Below, one piece after another: positions 1 through 7,289 of a stretch of DNA of 64,000 nt; position 1 is the first letter of the stretch; each line of letters starts with the position of its first letter. The DNA is taken from contig NZ_JBGBPY010000001.1 of the NCBI RefSeq assembly GCF_041107455.1, positions 3,782,001-3,846,000 of the forward strand, written 5' to 3'. This stretch comes from Rhodanobacter humi (GTDB lineage: Bacteria; Pseudomonadota; Gammaproteobacteria; Xanthomonadales; Rhodanobacteraceae). The translations under genes and the position numbers were made by a program. Under the pieces are notes generated by a model that was given only the letters and a program-made list of their open reading frames with translations, did not search any database and was not told the origin of the DNA.

Positions 1-438
1 GGTGCGATCACCAGCGTGTTCGACTTCGGCAGCATCACCGGGCGACTCGACGGCACCATCGACGACCTGCGCCTGGCGAACTGGAACCCGGTCGCGTTCA
101 AGGCCTCGCTGCTCGCCGGCAGTGGCGGGCGGATCAGTCAGCGCGCGGTGAACAATCTCACCGCGGTGGGCGGTGGCGGCATGGCCGGCGGCCTGCAGGG
201 CGCGATGCTGAAATTGTTCAAGACCTTCGGCTACAAGCGCATCGGCCTCAGCTGCACGCTGCGCGGCGCGATCTGCCAGATGGGCGGGCTGGAGAGCGAC
301 GATGACGGTTACACTATCGTCGAAGGCAGCGGCCTGCCGCACCTCGAGGTGATCGGTCACCAGGCCCGGGTCGACTGGCCCACCTTGGTGCGTCGCCTGC
401 GCGAAGCCATCAACGGCCACGCGCCGGTGGTTCGCTGA
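1..438 (+). CDS. YdbH-like AsmA-type envelope protein, C-terminal end (5' truncated by window)
   Basis: The open frame runs in from the left edge (GGT GCG ATC in frame 1) and stops at 436-438, so only the last 145 residues are visible. The visible part has the glycine-rich beta-strand pattern of the C-terminal region of YdbH/dicarboxylate-transport-domain proteins (F-D-F-G-S-I-T-G-R-L-D-G followed by D-L-R-L-A-N-W-N-P-V-A-F). This AsmA-related family is thought to bridge inner and outer membrane and move phospholipids. The next gene encodes a YdbL-type lipoprotein, as in the enterobacterial ydbH-ynbE-ydbL cluster, which supports the call. The family role is established knowledge; the assignment rests on context plus a short C-terminus, so it is moderate. 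Confidence 0.55.
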   Translation, partial: GAITSVFDFGSITGRLDGTIDDLRLANWNPVAFKASLLAGSGGRISQRAVNNLTAVGGGGMAGGLQGAMLKLFKTFGYKRIGLSCTLRGAICQMGGLESDDDGYTIVEGSGLPHLEVIGHQARVDWPTLVRRLREAINGHAPVVR

Positions 439-473
439 AGCCGTTGCGAGCGTCCCGTTCAAAGGAGTGGCAC

Positions 474-1085
474 ATGCGCAAGCTCACCTGCACCATTCTC
501 GCCATGCTGGCCGTCGCACTGGTGGGATGCGTCACGATCAACGTCTATTTCCCCGAGGCGGCGGCGCAGAAGGCCGCCGACCAGTTCATCGGCACCGTGC
601 TCGACGGCAGCGGGCAGAAGGCGCCGGCGGCGGACAAGAACGCCCCGGCGCAGGACAACCCGCCACCCGCGCATCAGCCCTCGGCGATGCTGCTGGACCT
701 GCTGGTGCCGGCCGCCCAGGCCGCCGATGTGCCGAACCTGCGCGTGCAGACGCCGGCGGTGCAGGCGATCCACGAGCGGATGCGCACGCGCTTCGAGGGC
801 TCGCTGAAGGCCTTGCTGGACAGCGGCGCGGTGGGTTTCACTCGCGACGGCATGGTCGCCATGCGCGATGCGGCCAAGGTGCCGCTGGCCGAACGCGCCC
901 AGGCCAACGCCACCGTGGCCGACGAGAACCGCGATCGCGCCGCGCTGTACCGCGAGATCGCCAACGCCAACAACCATCCGGAGTGGGAGGCGCAGATCCG
1001 CGCCACCTTCGCGCAGACCTGGATCGAACATGCGCATGCCGGCTGGTACTGCCAGGATGCCGCCGGCGCGTGGCAGCGCAAGTAA
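474..1085 (+). CDS. YdbL-family (DUF1318) lipoprotein
   Basis: 203-residue protein starting at ATG 474, chosen because AAAGGAG lies at 461-467 and a lipoprotein signal follows at once: basic start, hydrophobic core, lipobox L-V-G-C with Cys at about residue 19. After a Pro/Ala-rich linker (about 50-75) the C-terminal 110 residues show the YdbL pattern: R-M-R-T-R-F-E-G-S-L, then A-D-E-N-R-D-R-A-A-L-Y, and the ending G-A-W-Q-R-K that resembles the family's terminal G-Q-W-L-R-K. YdbL works with YdbH in the envelope; the exact role is poorly known. It follows the YdbH-like gene by 35 bp, so the two are probably co-transcribed. The N-terminal lipidation is a feature more typical of YnbE, so this may combine both small partners. 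Confidence 0.65.
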   Translation: MRKLTCTILAMLAVALVGCVTINVYFPEAAAQKAADQFIGTVLDGSGQKAPAADKNAPAQDNPPPAHQPSAMLLDLLVPAAQAADVPNLRVQTPAVQAIHERMRTRFEGSLKALLDSGAVGFTRDGMVAMRDAAKVPLAERAQANATVADENRDRAALYREIANANNHPEWEAQIRATFAQTWIEHAHAGWYCQDAAGAWQRK

Positions 1086-1096
1086 ACGTTTGGCTT

Positions 1097-1120
1097 CCCT
1101 CTCCCGCTTGCGGGAGAGGG
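1097..1120. repeat. GC-rich hairpin repeat after ydbL-like gene
   Basis: Perfect inverted repeat with 11-bp arms (CCCTCTCCCGC at 1097-1107 and its complement at 1110-1120) and a two-base spacer, 12 bp past the stop codon. There is no T tract. Such hairpins often mark 3' ends in Xanthomonadales genomes and could act as a REP-like mRNA stabiliser or a weak terminator. Confidence 0.6.
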
Positions 1121-1213
1121 GGCGGGGGAGAGGGCAGTGCTTGCGGCAGCGCTGCACCGTGCAATCGGCGATAATGACCGGTCTGCCCCCGCCGTGTTGA
1201 AGCCCCGCAGACC

Positions 1214-2557
1214 ATGTCCCGATCCAACTCCCGTCCCCGCGCGCCTGCACCCGAGCTCGAGGCCGACATCACCGACCTGAGCCACGACGGCCGTGGCGTC
1301 GCCCGCATCGACGGCAAGGCGGTGTTCGTCGCCGGTGCGCTCGAAGGCGAACGCGTGCGCCTGCGCATCCGCCAGCGCCATCGCCACTTCGACGAGGCGG
1401 AAACGGTCGAAGTGCTCAGCGCCTCGCCGCATCGCGTGCCGCCCAAGTGCGCGCACTTCGGCCAGTGCGGCGGCTGCTCGCTGCAACACCTGGACGCCGC
1501 GGCCCAGATTGCCGCCAAGCAGCGCGTGCTGGCCGACAACTTCGCGCGCATCGGCAAGGTGGAACCGGCGCGGTGGCTGCCGCCGCTCACCGACGAGCCC
1601 TGGGGCTACCGCCGCAAGGGCCGATTGTCGGTGCGCTCGGTGGCGAAGAAGGGTCGCGTGCTGGTGGGTTTCCGTGAGGAGGCCAATCCGCGCTACGTGG
1701 CCGACATCCGCCATTGCGACGTGGTGCATCCCGCGCTGGGCGAAAAGATCGAACTGCTCGGCGACCTGGTGAGCGGCATGGACGCCGCTTCCGAAATCCC
1801 GCAGATCGAGTTCGCCGCCGGCGACGACGCCGTGGCGCTGGTGTTCCGCCACATGCAGCCGCTGAGCGAGCGCGACCGCGCGGCACTGGTCGCGTTCGGC
1901 CAGCAGCACGGTTTCACGATCTACCTGCAGCCGGGTGGCGTGAGCAGCGTGCATCCGCTGTGGCCGGAAGCACCGCGGCTGGCGTTCACGCTGTCGCCGG
2001 GCGGCGGCGCGGCCGATGTGGAACTGGAATTCCAGCCGCTGGATTTCGTGCAGGTCAACGCCGGCATGAACCGGAAGATGATGGCGCACGCGATGGAGCT
2101 GCTGGATCCGCAAGCCGGCGACCGCGTGCTCGACCTGTTCTGCGGGCTGGGCAACTTCACCCTGCCGATCGCGCGCCGCGTGGCCGAGGTGGCGGGCGTC
2201 GAAGGCGAACACGGGTTGGTGGCGCGCGCCGCCGAGAACGCCGCACGCAACGGCATCGCCAACGCCGGCTTCCACGTCGCCAACCTGTTCGAGGACCAGC
2301 GCGGCGCCGACTGGGCGCGCCAGCCCTGGGACAAGCTGCTGCTCGACCCGCCCCGCGCCGGCGCCGACCAGGTGCTGGCCTACCTGCCGCACCAGGCGAC
2401 GAACCGCATCGTCTACGTCTCCTGCCACCCCGCCTCGCTGGCACGCGATGCCGGCATTCTCGTGAACCAGCATGGTTTCCGGCTCAGCGCGGCGGGTGTG
2501 ATGGACATGTTCCCCCACACCGCGCACGTCGAATCCATCGCGCTGTTCGAGCGGTGA
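1214..2557 (+). CDS. rlmD: 23S rRNA (uracil-1939-C5)-methyltransferase RlmD
   Basis: 447 residues. A TRAM RNA-binding domain (about 10-65) is followed by the four [4Fe-4S] cysteines Cys79, Cys85, Cys88 and Cys168 (C-A-H-F-G-Q-C-G-G-C and R-H-C-D). Next comes a Rossmann methyltransferase domain with V-L-D-L-F-C-G-L-G-N-F (about 305-315) and D-P-P-R-A-G (about 378). The catalytic nucleophile is Cys404 in V-S-C-H-P. This set of motifs is diagnostic of the RumA/RlmD branch of uracil-C5 methyltransferases, which methylate U1939 of 23S rRNA with SAM. Length fits the family. It stands alone, between two hairpin repeats. Confidence 0.95.
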   Translation: MSRSNSRPRAPAPELEADITDLSHDGRGVARIDGKAVFVAGALEGERVRLRIRQRHRHFDEAETVEVLSASPHRVPPKCAHFGQCGGCSLQHLDAAAQIAAKQRVLADNFARIGKVEPARWLPPLTDEPWGYRRKGRLSVRSVAKKGRVLVGFREEANPRYVADIRHCDVVHPALGEKIELLGDLVSGMDAASEIPQIEFAAGDDAVALVFRHMQPLSERDRAALVAFGQQHGFTIYLQPGGVSSVHPLWPEAPRLAFTLSPGGGAADVELEFQPLDFVQVNAGMNRKMMAHAMELLDPQAGDRVLDLFCGLGNFTLPIARRVAEVAGVEGEHGLVARAAENAARNGIANAGFHVANLFEDQRGADWARQPWDKLLLDPPRAGADQVLAYLPHQATNRIVYVSCHPASLARDAGILVNQHGFRLSAAGVMDMFPHTAHVESIALFER

Positions 2558-2582
2558 TGCCTGCATGTGGCATCTGCCACGA

Positions 2583-2610
2583 CGTCATTCCGGCTTTCGC
2601 CGGAATGACG
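2583..2610. repeat. REP-like hairpin downstream of rlmD
   Basis: Perfect 12-bp inverted repeat (CGTCATTCCGGC at 2583-2594, complement at 2599-2610) with a TTTC loop. This sequence type is a common dispersed repeat in proteobacterial intergenic regions. It lies in the 110-bp gap between rlmD and the CYTH gene and may act as a transcript 3' end. Confidence 0.6.
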
Positions 2611-2667
2611 AGATCGGGCGTTAAATACCGCCGTTACCTATGCCCGTTTTCGAGATAAGAGACAGCC

Positions 2668-3192
2668 ATGCCCATCGAAATCGAACGCAAATTCCTGTTG
2701 CGCGATGACAGCTGGCGCGACGTGGTCGAGCACAGCGAGCACCTCGTGCAGGGCTATCTGGTCGGTGCGGCGGCATTGGCGGCCGGGCATGCACGCGCTT
2801 CGGTGCGGGTGCGCCGGGCGGACGACGAGGCGTGGCTCAACATCAAGGCTGCGCGGTTGGGTATCGAGCGCGCCGAGTACGACTACGCGATCCCGCCGGC
2901 GGATGCCGACACGTTGCTGGCCACGCTGTGCGACGGCGTGCTGGGCAAGCGGCGCCATCACGTCACGGTCGACGGCACGCTGTTCGAGATCGATGAGTTT
3001 CTGGGCGACAATGCCGGCCTCGTGGTGGCCGAGGTGGAGTTGCCGCGGGCGGACGCGCCATTCCCGCGGCCGCCGTGGCTGGGCCGCGAGGTGAGCGCAC
3101 TTTCGCGTTACTACAACGTCAACCTGATCGCGCACCCGTATGCCCGCTGGACGCAGGCCGAGCGCGACGCCAACGATGGAGCGGACGCCTGA
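2668..3192 (+). CDS. CYTH-domain protein (triphosphate tunnel metalloenzyme family)
   Basis: 174 residues, beginning with the CYTH signature E-I-E-R-K-F-L at residues 4-10 (the ExExK motif that binds metal and triphosphate). Further charged strands typical of the eight-stranded tunnel fold follow (V-R-V-R-R-A, L-N-I-K-A, E-Y-D-Y-A-I-P, F-E-I-D-E-F, V-V-A-E-V-E-L). Bacterial family members are mostly inorganic triphosphatases; the older label class IV adenylate cyclase applies to few of them. Its stop overlaps the nagZ start (TGATG at 3190-3194), so it leads a four-gene, translationally coupled operon. The link between triphosphate hydrolysis and wall and purine recycling is inferred from context only. 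Confidence 0.85.
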   Translation: MPIEIERKFLLRDDSWRDVVEHSEHLVQGYLVGAAALAAGHARASVRVRRADDEAWLNIKAARLGIERAEYDYAIPPADADTLLATLCDGVLGKRRHHVTVDGTLFEIDEFLGDNAGLVVAEVELPRADAPFPRPPWLGREVSALSRYYNVNLIAHPYARWTQAERDANDGADA

Positions 3193-4208
3193 TGCTGCTG
3201 ATCGGTCTGGCCGGACTCGAAATCGCCGAGCGCGAACGCGCCTGGCTCGTCGCGCCCGGCGTGGCGGGCGTGATCCTGTTCGCGCGCAACTACGCCGACC
3301 GTGCGCAGCTGATCGCGTTGTGCGAGTCCATCCGCGAGATCGGCGGCGAGCAGCTGCTGATCGCGGTGGACCAGGAAGGCGGCCCGGTGCAGCGCTTCCG
3401 CACGGGCTTTACCCGCCTGCCGGCGCTGGCGCGGATCGGCGAGGTCCACGACCGCGACCCGTCCGAGGCGGTGCGCCTCGCCGAAGAACATGCCTGGGTG
3501 ATGGCCAGCGAGCTGCGCGCCTGCGGCGTGGATTTCAGCTTCGCGCCGGTGGCAGACCTGGCGCGTGGCAACGCGGCGATCGGTATGCGCGCCTTCCACG
3601 CCGATCCTGCTGTCACTGCGGAACTCGCCGCGGCCTACGTGCGCGGCATGCACCTGGCCGGGATGGCCGCGGTGCTCAAGCACTTCCCCGGCCACGGCTC
3701 GGTGGCCGCCGACACCCACAAGGCGCAGGCGATCGATCCGCGTCCGCTGGACGCGATCAGCCGCGACGACCTGCGCCCGTTCGCCGAATGCATCGCGGCG
3801 CGGGTGGAGGCGGTGATGATGGCGCACGTGGTCTATCCCGCCGTCGACGCGCATCCGGCCGGCTATTCGCGCGCGTGGATCGGCGAGATCCTGCGTGGCG
3901 AACTGGGTTTCGCCGGCGCGGCGATCAGCGACGACATCAGCATGGCTGCCGCGGGTGTGGCCGGCGGCGTGGCCGAGCGCGTGCTCGGCCACCTGGATGC
4001 CGGCTGCGACCTGGTGCTGGCCTGCTTCCCCGACGTGGTGGACCAGGCCATCGCCGCCGTCGCCGGCCGCGCGCCGGCCCATCCCGAGCGGTTGCTCCCG
4101 CTGCGCGGCGCGATCGGCGCCAGCTGGGACAGCCTCACCGACAACCCCCAGCGCGACCGCTTCGTCGCGCGCATCACGGCGCTGGACGCCGCACCGGATA
4201 ACGCATGA
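3192..4208 (+). CDS. nagZ: beta-N-acetylhexosaminidase NagZ (cell-wall recycling)
   Basis: 338 residues, starting at ATG 3192 inside the stop of the CYTH gene. It is a GH3 enzyme that removes GlcNAc from GlcNAc-anhydroMurNAc-peptides in the cytoplasm. Diagnostic motifs are K-H-F-P-G-H-G (163-169), with the catalytic Asp174/His176 pair in A-D-T-H, and S-D-D (246-248), where Asp247 is the expected nucleophile. D-Q-E-G-G near residue 59 lies in the substrate pocket. There is no signal peptide, as expected for a cytoplasmic recycling enzyme. NagZ products shape AmpR-type beta-lactamase signalling in related bacteria; no ampC is present here. Confidence 0.95.
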   Translation: MLLIGLAGLEIAERERAWLVAPGVAGVILFARNYADRAQLIALCESIREIGGEQLLIAVDQEGGPVQRFRTGFTRLPALARIGEVHDRDPSEAVRLAEEHAWVMASELRACGVDFSFAPVADLARGNAAIGMRAFHADPAVTAELAAAYVRGMHLAGMAAVLKHFPGHGSVAADTHKAQAIDPRPLDAISRDDLRPFAECIAARVEAVMMAHVVYPAVDAHPAGYSRAWIGEILRGELGFAGAAISDDISMAAAGVAGGVAERVLGHLDAGCDLVLACFPDVVDQAIAAVAGRAPAHPERLLPLRGAIGASWDSLTDNPQRDRFVARITALDAAPDNA

Positions 4209-4765
4209 ACACGACGACTCCCTCCCTCCACGACGCGCTGGCGCACGCCGACGTGCTGTTCGAGCGCGCCGAACTGGAAACCGTGATCGCCGACCTCGGC
4301 CGACGGATCGATGCCGCGCTGGACGGCGAGCGCGCGGTGTTCCTCACCGTGATGAACGGCGCGCTGATGTTCGCCGGCCAGCTCGCGCTTTCGATCCGCA
4401 CCGACCTCGAATTCGACTACGTGCACGCCACCCGCTACCGCGGCGCCACCTCCGGCAGCGAGCTGCACTGGCTGCGCGAGCCGGCGGCGGACCTCGCCGG
4501 TCGCACCGTGCTGCTGGTGGACGACATCCTCGACGAGGGCCACACGCTGAAGGCCGTGCGCGACGACTGCCTGCGCCGCGGTGCGAAGCGCGTGCTGATC
4601 GCCAGCCTGTGCAGCAAGAAGCACGACCGCCTGGTCGCCGGCATCGCCGCCGACTTCAACGGCGTCGAGCTACCCGACCGCTACGTGTTCGGCTACGGCA
4701 TGGATTACCACGAGCAAGGCCGCAACCTGCCGGCCATCTATGCCTTGAAGGAGACCGGCGCATGA
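4205..4765 (+). CDS. hpt: hypoxanthine-guanine phosphoribosyltransferase
   Basis: 186 residues; the ATG overlaps the nagZ stop by four bases (ATGA, 4205-4208). It is a purine salvage enzyme that joins hypoxanthine or guanine to PRPP. The PRPP-binding loop V-L-L-V-D-D-I-L-D-E-G-H-T-L spans residues 102-115, preceded by an E-F-D-Y-V strand and followed by C-S-K-K-H. It lies between nagZ and a methylthioinosine phosphorylase that releases hypoxanthine, so it probably captures that enzyme's product. Confidence 0.92.
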   Translation: MNTTTPSLHDALAHADVLFERAELETVIADLGRRIDAALDGERAVFLTVMNGALMFAGQLALSIRTDLEFDYVHATRYRGATSGSELHWLREPAADLAGRTVLLVDDILDEGHTLKAVRDDCLRRGAKRVLIASLCSKKHDRLVAGIAADFNGVELPDRYVFGYGMDYHEQGRNLPAIYALKETGA

Positions 4766-5517
4766 GCACGCCGCACGTCATCGACCTCGCCGTCATCGGC
4801 GGCAGCGGGCTGTACAAGTTTCCCGGGTTGGAAAACGCCAGCCGGCATGCGGTGGAGACGCCGTACGGCGCCGCCTCGGGCGAGGTGCTGGTCGGCGATT
4901 TCGCGGGCCGGCGCGTGGCCTTCCTGGCCCGCCACGGCGAAAGCCACAGCCTGCCGCCGCATCGGGTGAACTACCGCGCCAATCTGTGGGCGCTGCACGG
5001 CCTGGGTGCGCGCACGGTGATCGGCGTCAACGCGGTGGGCGGCATCCGCACCGACATGGGGCCGCGCGCCATCGTGGTGCCCGACCAGCTGATCGATTAC
5101 ACCCACGGTCGCTACACCAGCTTCTGCGACGTCGAAGGCGCCGAGGTGAAGCACATCGACTTCAGTGAGCCGTACACCGCCGCGTTGCGCCACCGTTTGC
5201 TGCAGGGCGCGCGCAAGGCCGGCATCGCGGTGATCGACGGCGGCTGCTACGGCGCCACCCAGGGGCCGCGGCTGGAGACCCGCGCCGAGATTGCGCGCAT
5301 GAAGCGCGACGGCTGCGACCTGGTCGGCATGACCGGCATGCCCGAGGCCGCGCTGGCGCGCGAACTGGGGCTGGACTATGCCTGCCTCGCCCTGGTGGCG
5401 AACTATGCCGCCGGCTGCGGCGACGAGGACGAGATCAGCATCGAGGAGATCTTCGCCCATCTCGCCGCGGCCACCGCCGAGGTGCCGCGCCTGCTGGAGG
5501 CGATGCTGCGCGCGTGA
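4762..5517 (+). CDS. S-methyl-5'-thioinosine phosphorylase (MTAP/PNP family)
   Basis: 251 residues with a four-base ATGA overlap with hpt. The fold family is shown by G-G-S-G-L (residues 12-16), R-H-G, H-R-V-N-Y-R-A-N, G-V-N-A-V-G-G-I, and M-T-G-M-P-E (190-195). Asn214 in A-N-Y-A-A-G stands where adenosine-specific MTA phosphorylases carry Asp, which favours a 6-oxopurine substrate such as methylthioinosine. The Pseudomonas enzyme of this type feeds hypoxanthine to Hpt and methylthioribose-1-phosphate to methionine salvage. The direct coupling to hpt supports this reading. Specificity is inferred from the residue pattern and operon. Confidence 0.85.
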   Translation: MSTPHVIDLAVIGGSGLYKFPGLENASRHAVETPYGAASGEVLVGDFAGRRVAFLARHGESHSLPPHRVNYRANLWALHGLGARTVIGVNAVGGIRTDMGPRAIVVPDQLIDYTHGRYTSFCDVEGAEVKHIDFSEPYTAALRHRLLQGARKAGIAVIDGGCYGATQGPRLETRAEIARMKRDGCDLVGMTGMPEAALARELGLDYACLALVANYAAGCGDEDEISIEEIFAHLAAATAEVPRLLEAMLRA

Positions 5518-5596
5518 TCGCGCGTTATCGCATTACTGCATGACGCATCCCTGTGGGCTGGAATGGGGCCCCGGGCAGAAAATCGGCAGGCACATA

Positions 5597-5626
5597 TTGC
5601 GCTTTGCCCGCAAACATGTTGATACT
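5597..5626 (+). promoter_or_regulatory. candidate promoter of the cold-shock gene
   Basis: A -35-like TTGCGC (5597-5602) and a -10-like GATACT (5621-5626) are separated by 18 bp in the most AT-rich part of the gap. Transcription would start near 5633 and give a leader of about 75 nt, in keeping with the long 5' leaders of cold-shock mRNAs. The match is imperfect. Confidence 0.4.
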
Positions 5627-5709
5627 TTCCGGGCACCAGGACGGTGAGCCAGGGGGATGGTTCGAGCTCGGTCGGGTGCATCCTGTCCATGCTTACAGAG
5701 GTTCCAGCA

Positions 5710-5916
5710 ATGCGTTTCGGTACGGTCAAGTGGTTCAACGATGCCAAGGGCTTCGGCTTCATCGCGCCCGAGGACGGTGGGGAGGACGTGTTCGTCCATT
5801 TCTCGGCCATCAACTCCAAGGGCTTCCGCAGCCTGCAGGAAGGCCAGCGCGTGAAGTTCGAAGTCACCACGGGCCCGAAAGGTGCCCAGGCTTCGGGCGT
5901 CGAGATTGCGGCCTGA
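5710..5916 (+). CDS. cspA: CspA-family cold-shock protein
   Basis: 68 residues; start at ATG 5710, chosen because the protein then begins [10 protein letters not shown], the invariant start of Csp proteins, with AGAGG about 8 nt upstream. RNP1 (K-G-F-G-F-I, 13-18) and RNP2 (V-F-V-H-F, 27-31) are intact, so it should bind single-stranded RNA/DNA as an OB-fold chaperone. It is monocistronic: own promoter candidate upstream, strong terminator 44 bp downstream. Confidence 0.95.
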   Translation: MRFGTVKWFNDAKGFGFIAPEDGGEDVFVHFSAINSKGFRSLQEGQRVKFEVTTGPKGAQASGVEIAA

Positions 5917-5959
5917 GTTCCACCGGCCGGCGCTTGCGCCGGCCATGCAGTGAAACCAA

Positions 5960-5986
5960 GCCCCGCGCCCCGGCGCGGGGCTTTTT
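5960..5986 (+). terminator. intrinsic terminator of the cold-shock gene
   Basis: 10-bp perfect stem (GCCCCGCGCC at 5960-5969, complement at 5972-5981) with a two-base spacer, followed by TTTTT (5982-5986). The hairpin arrays start directly afterwards, so they are not expected to be on the cspA transcript unless there is read-through. Confidence 0.9.
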
Positions 5987-5990
5987 GCTT

Positions 5991-6250
5991 TGAGCAGTGC
6001 GTCCATGGCTGGCTGCTTGTGTGGTTCTCGCGATCATGGACGATTGCAAAAATGGTTTTGAGTAGTGCGGCCATGGCTGGCCACCCGTTTGACCTTCGCC
6101 ATCACGGACGATGGCAAAGACTTTGAGCAGTGCGGCCCTTGATGGCTGTCCGTGTGATTCTCGCGATCAGGGACGATGGCAAAAACATTGAAGAGTGCAG
6201 CCATGGATGGCTGCCCGTGTGATCCCCGCAATCATGGACGATTGCAAAAA
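5991..6250 (+). repeat. four-unit tandem array of paired hairpins with ANGGA-type loops (family 1)
   Basis: Four repeat units with a period of 65-68 bp. Each has hairpin A, a 13-nt linker and hairpin B, then usually an A-rich tail. B stems and loops: 6030-6047 (GCGATC, loop ATGGAC), 6098-6115 (GCCATC, loop ACGGAC), 6163-6180 (GCGATC, loop AGGGAC), 6228-6245 (GCAATC, loop ATGGAC). A hairpins: 5999-6016 and 6067-6084 (loop ATGGCT), 6132-6149 (degenerate loop CTTGAT), 6197-6214 (GCAGCC, loop ATGGAT). Stems differ between units yet stay paired (GCCATC/GATGGC, GCAATC/GATTGC). The B loops keep A-N-G-G-A. The last hairpin ends 18 nt before the start of the next gene. A related three-unit array occurs at 55310. 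Confidence 0.9.
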
Positions 6251-6263
6251 CAAAGGAGCAGAC

Positions 6264-7289
6264 ATGGCCGATCGCCGCCAATTCCTCAAGACCTCGCTGC
6301 TGGGCGCCTCGGCGCTGGCGATGAGCAAGCCGATCGCTGCCGCGGAGTCGGCCGGCACCGCCCGCCAGCCCGCCACCGTGCGCGTGGCTTCCACCTGGGA
6401 TTTCGGCATCGCCGCGAACCAGGCGGCGTGGGCGATCCTGGGCCAAGGCGGCCATTCGCTGGACGCGGTGGAAGCCGGTGTGCGCGTGCCGGAAGCCGAT
6501 CTCAGGAACCACAGCGTGGGCAAGGGCGGCTACCCCGACCGCGACGGCAAGGTGACGCTGGACGCCAGCATCATGGATGCCGAAGGCAACTGCGGCGCGG
6601 TCGCGGCGATGGAGCACGTCACCCACGCGATCTCGGTGGCACGCCGCGTGATGGAGCGTACCCCGCACGTGCTGCTGGCCGGCGACGGCGCATTGCAGTT
6701 CGCGCTGGAGCAGGGCTTCGAGAAGGAGAACCTGCTGACGCCGGAGGCCGAAAAAGCCTGGCACGAGTGGCTGAAAACCGCGCGCTACCGGCCGACCGCC
6801 AACAGCGAAGTGCGCGATTACGGCAAGGGCTTCCCCGGCGACAAGGACAACCACGACACCATCGGCATGCTGGCGCTGGATGCACACGGCAAGCTCGCCG
6901 GCGCCTGCACCACCAGCGGCATGGCGTGGAAGCTGCACGGCCGCGTGGGCGATTCACCGATCATCGGCGCCGGCCTGTACGTGGACGGCGAAGTGGGCGG
7001 CGCCACGTCCACCGGCGTGGGCGAGGAAGTGATCCGCAACGCCGGCAGCTTCCTCGTGGTGGAACTGATGCGCCAGGGCCGCACGCCGACCGAGGCCTGC
7101 CGCGAGGCGGTGCTGCGCATCGTGCGCAAGAAACCGAAGACAGCGAAGGAGATCCAGGTGGGCTTCCTCGCCATGAACCAGGATGGCGAAGTGGGCGCCT
7201 GGGCGATCCAGCCCGGCTTCGCCTACGCGGTGTGCGACGCGAAGGACCAGCGCGCGCTGGTTCCCGCGAAGAGCGTCTTCCCCGCATGA
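6264..7289 (+). CDS. N4-(beta-N-acetylglucosaminyl)-L-asparaginase / isoaspartyl peptidase-like Ntn hydrolase, Tat-exported
   Basis: 341 residues; AAAGGAG (6252-6258) sets the ATG at 6264. The N-terminus carries a twin-arginine-like signal (R-R-Q-F-L-K at 4-9, then a hydrophobic stretch to A-A-A near 30). The rest is a type-2 asparaginase/glycosylasparaginase: W-A-I-L-G-Q-G-G-H-S-L-D-A-V-E-A-G early on, and H-D-T-I-G-M, in which Thr199 would be the autocatalytic nucleophile. The HDTIG form is more typical of glycosylasparaginases than of plant-type isoaspartyl peptidases. The substrate is not determined. It overlaps cutC by ATGA. Its leader is the four-unit hairpin array, suggesting post-transcriptional control. 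Confidence 0.85.
   Translation: MADRRQFLKTSLLGASALAMSKPIAAAESAGTARQPATVRVASTWDFGIAANQAAWAILGQGGHSLDAVEAGVRVPEADLRNHSVGKGGYPDRDGKVTLDASIMDAEGNCGAVAAMEHVTHAISVARRVMERTPHVLLAGDGALQFALEQGFEKENLLTPEAEKAWHEWLKTARYRPTANSEVRDYGKGFPGDKDNHDTIGMLALDAHGKLAGACTTSGMAWKLHGRVGDSPIIGAGLYVDGEVGGATSTGVGEEVIRNAGSFLVVELMRQGRTPTEACREAVLRIVRKKPKTAKEIQVGFLAMNQDGEVGAWAIQPGFAYAVCDAKDQRALVPAKSVFPA

Noticed and set aside
1097-1120. Strong intrinsic terminator after the YdbL-like gene
   Set aside because: The stem is perfect but lacks a T tract; classed as a hairpin repeat instead.
5991-6250. CRISPR array interpretation of the tandem units
   Set aside because: Units are near-identical along their whole length with no unique spacers, only seven units in two places, and no cas genes.
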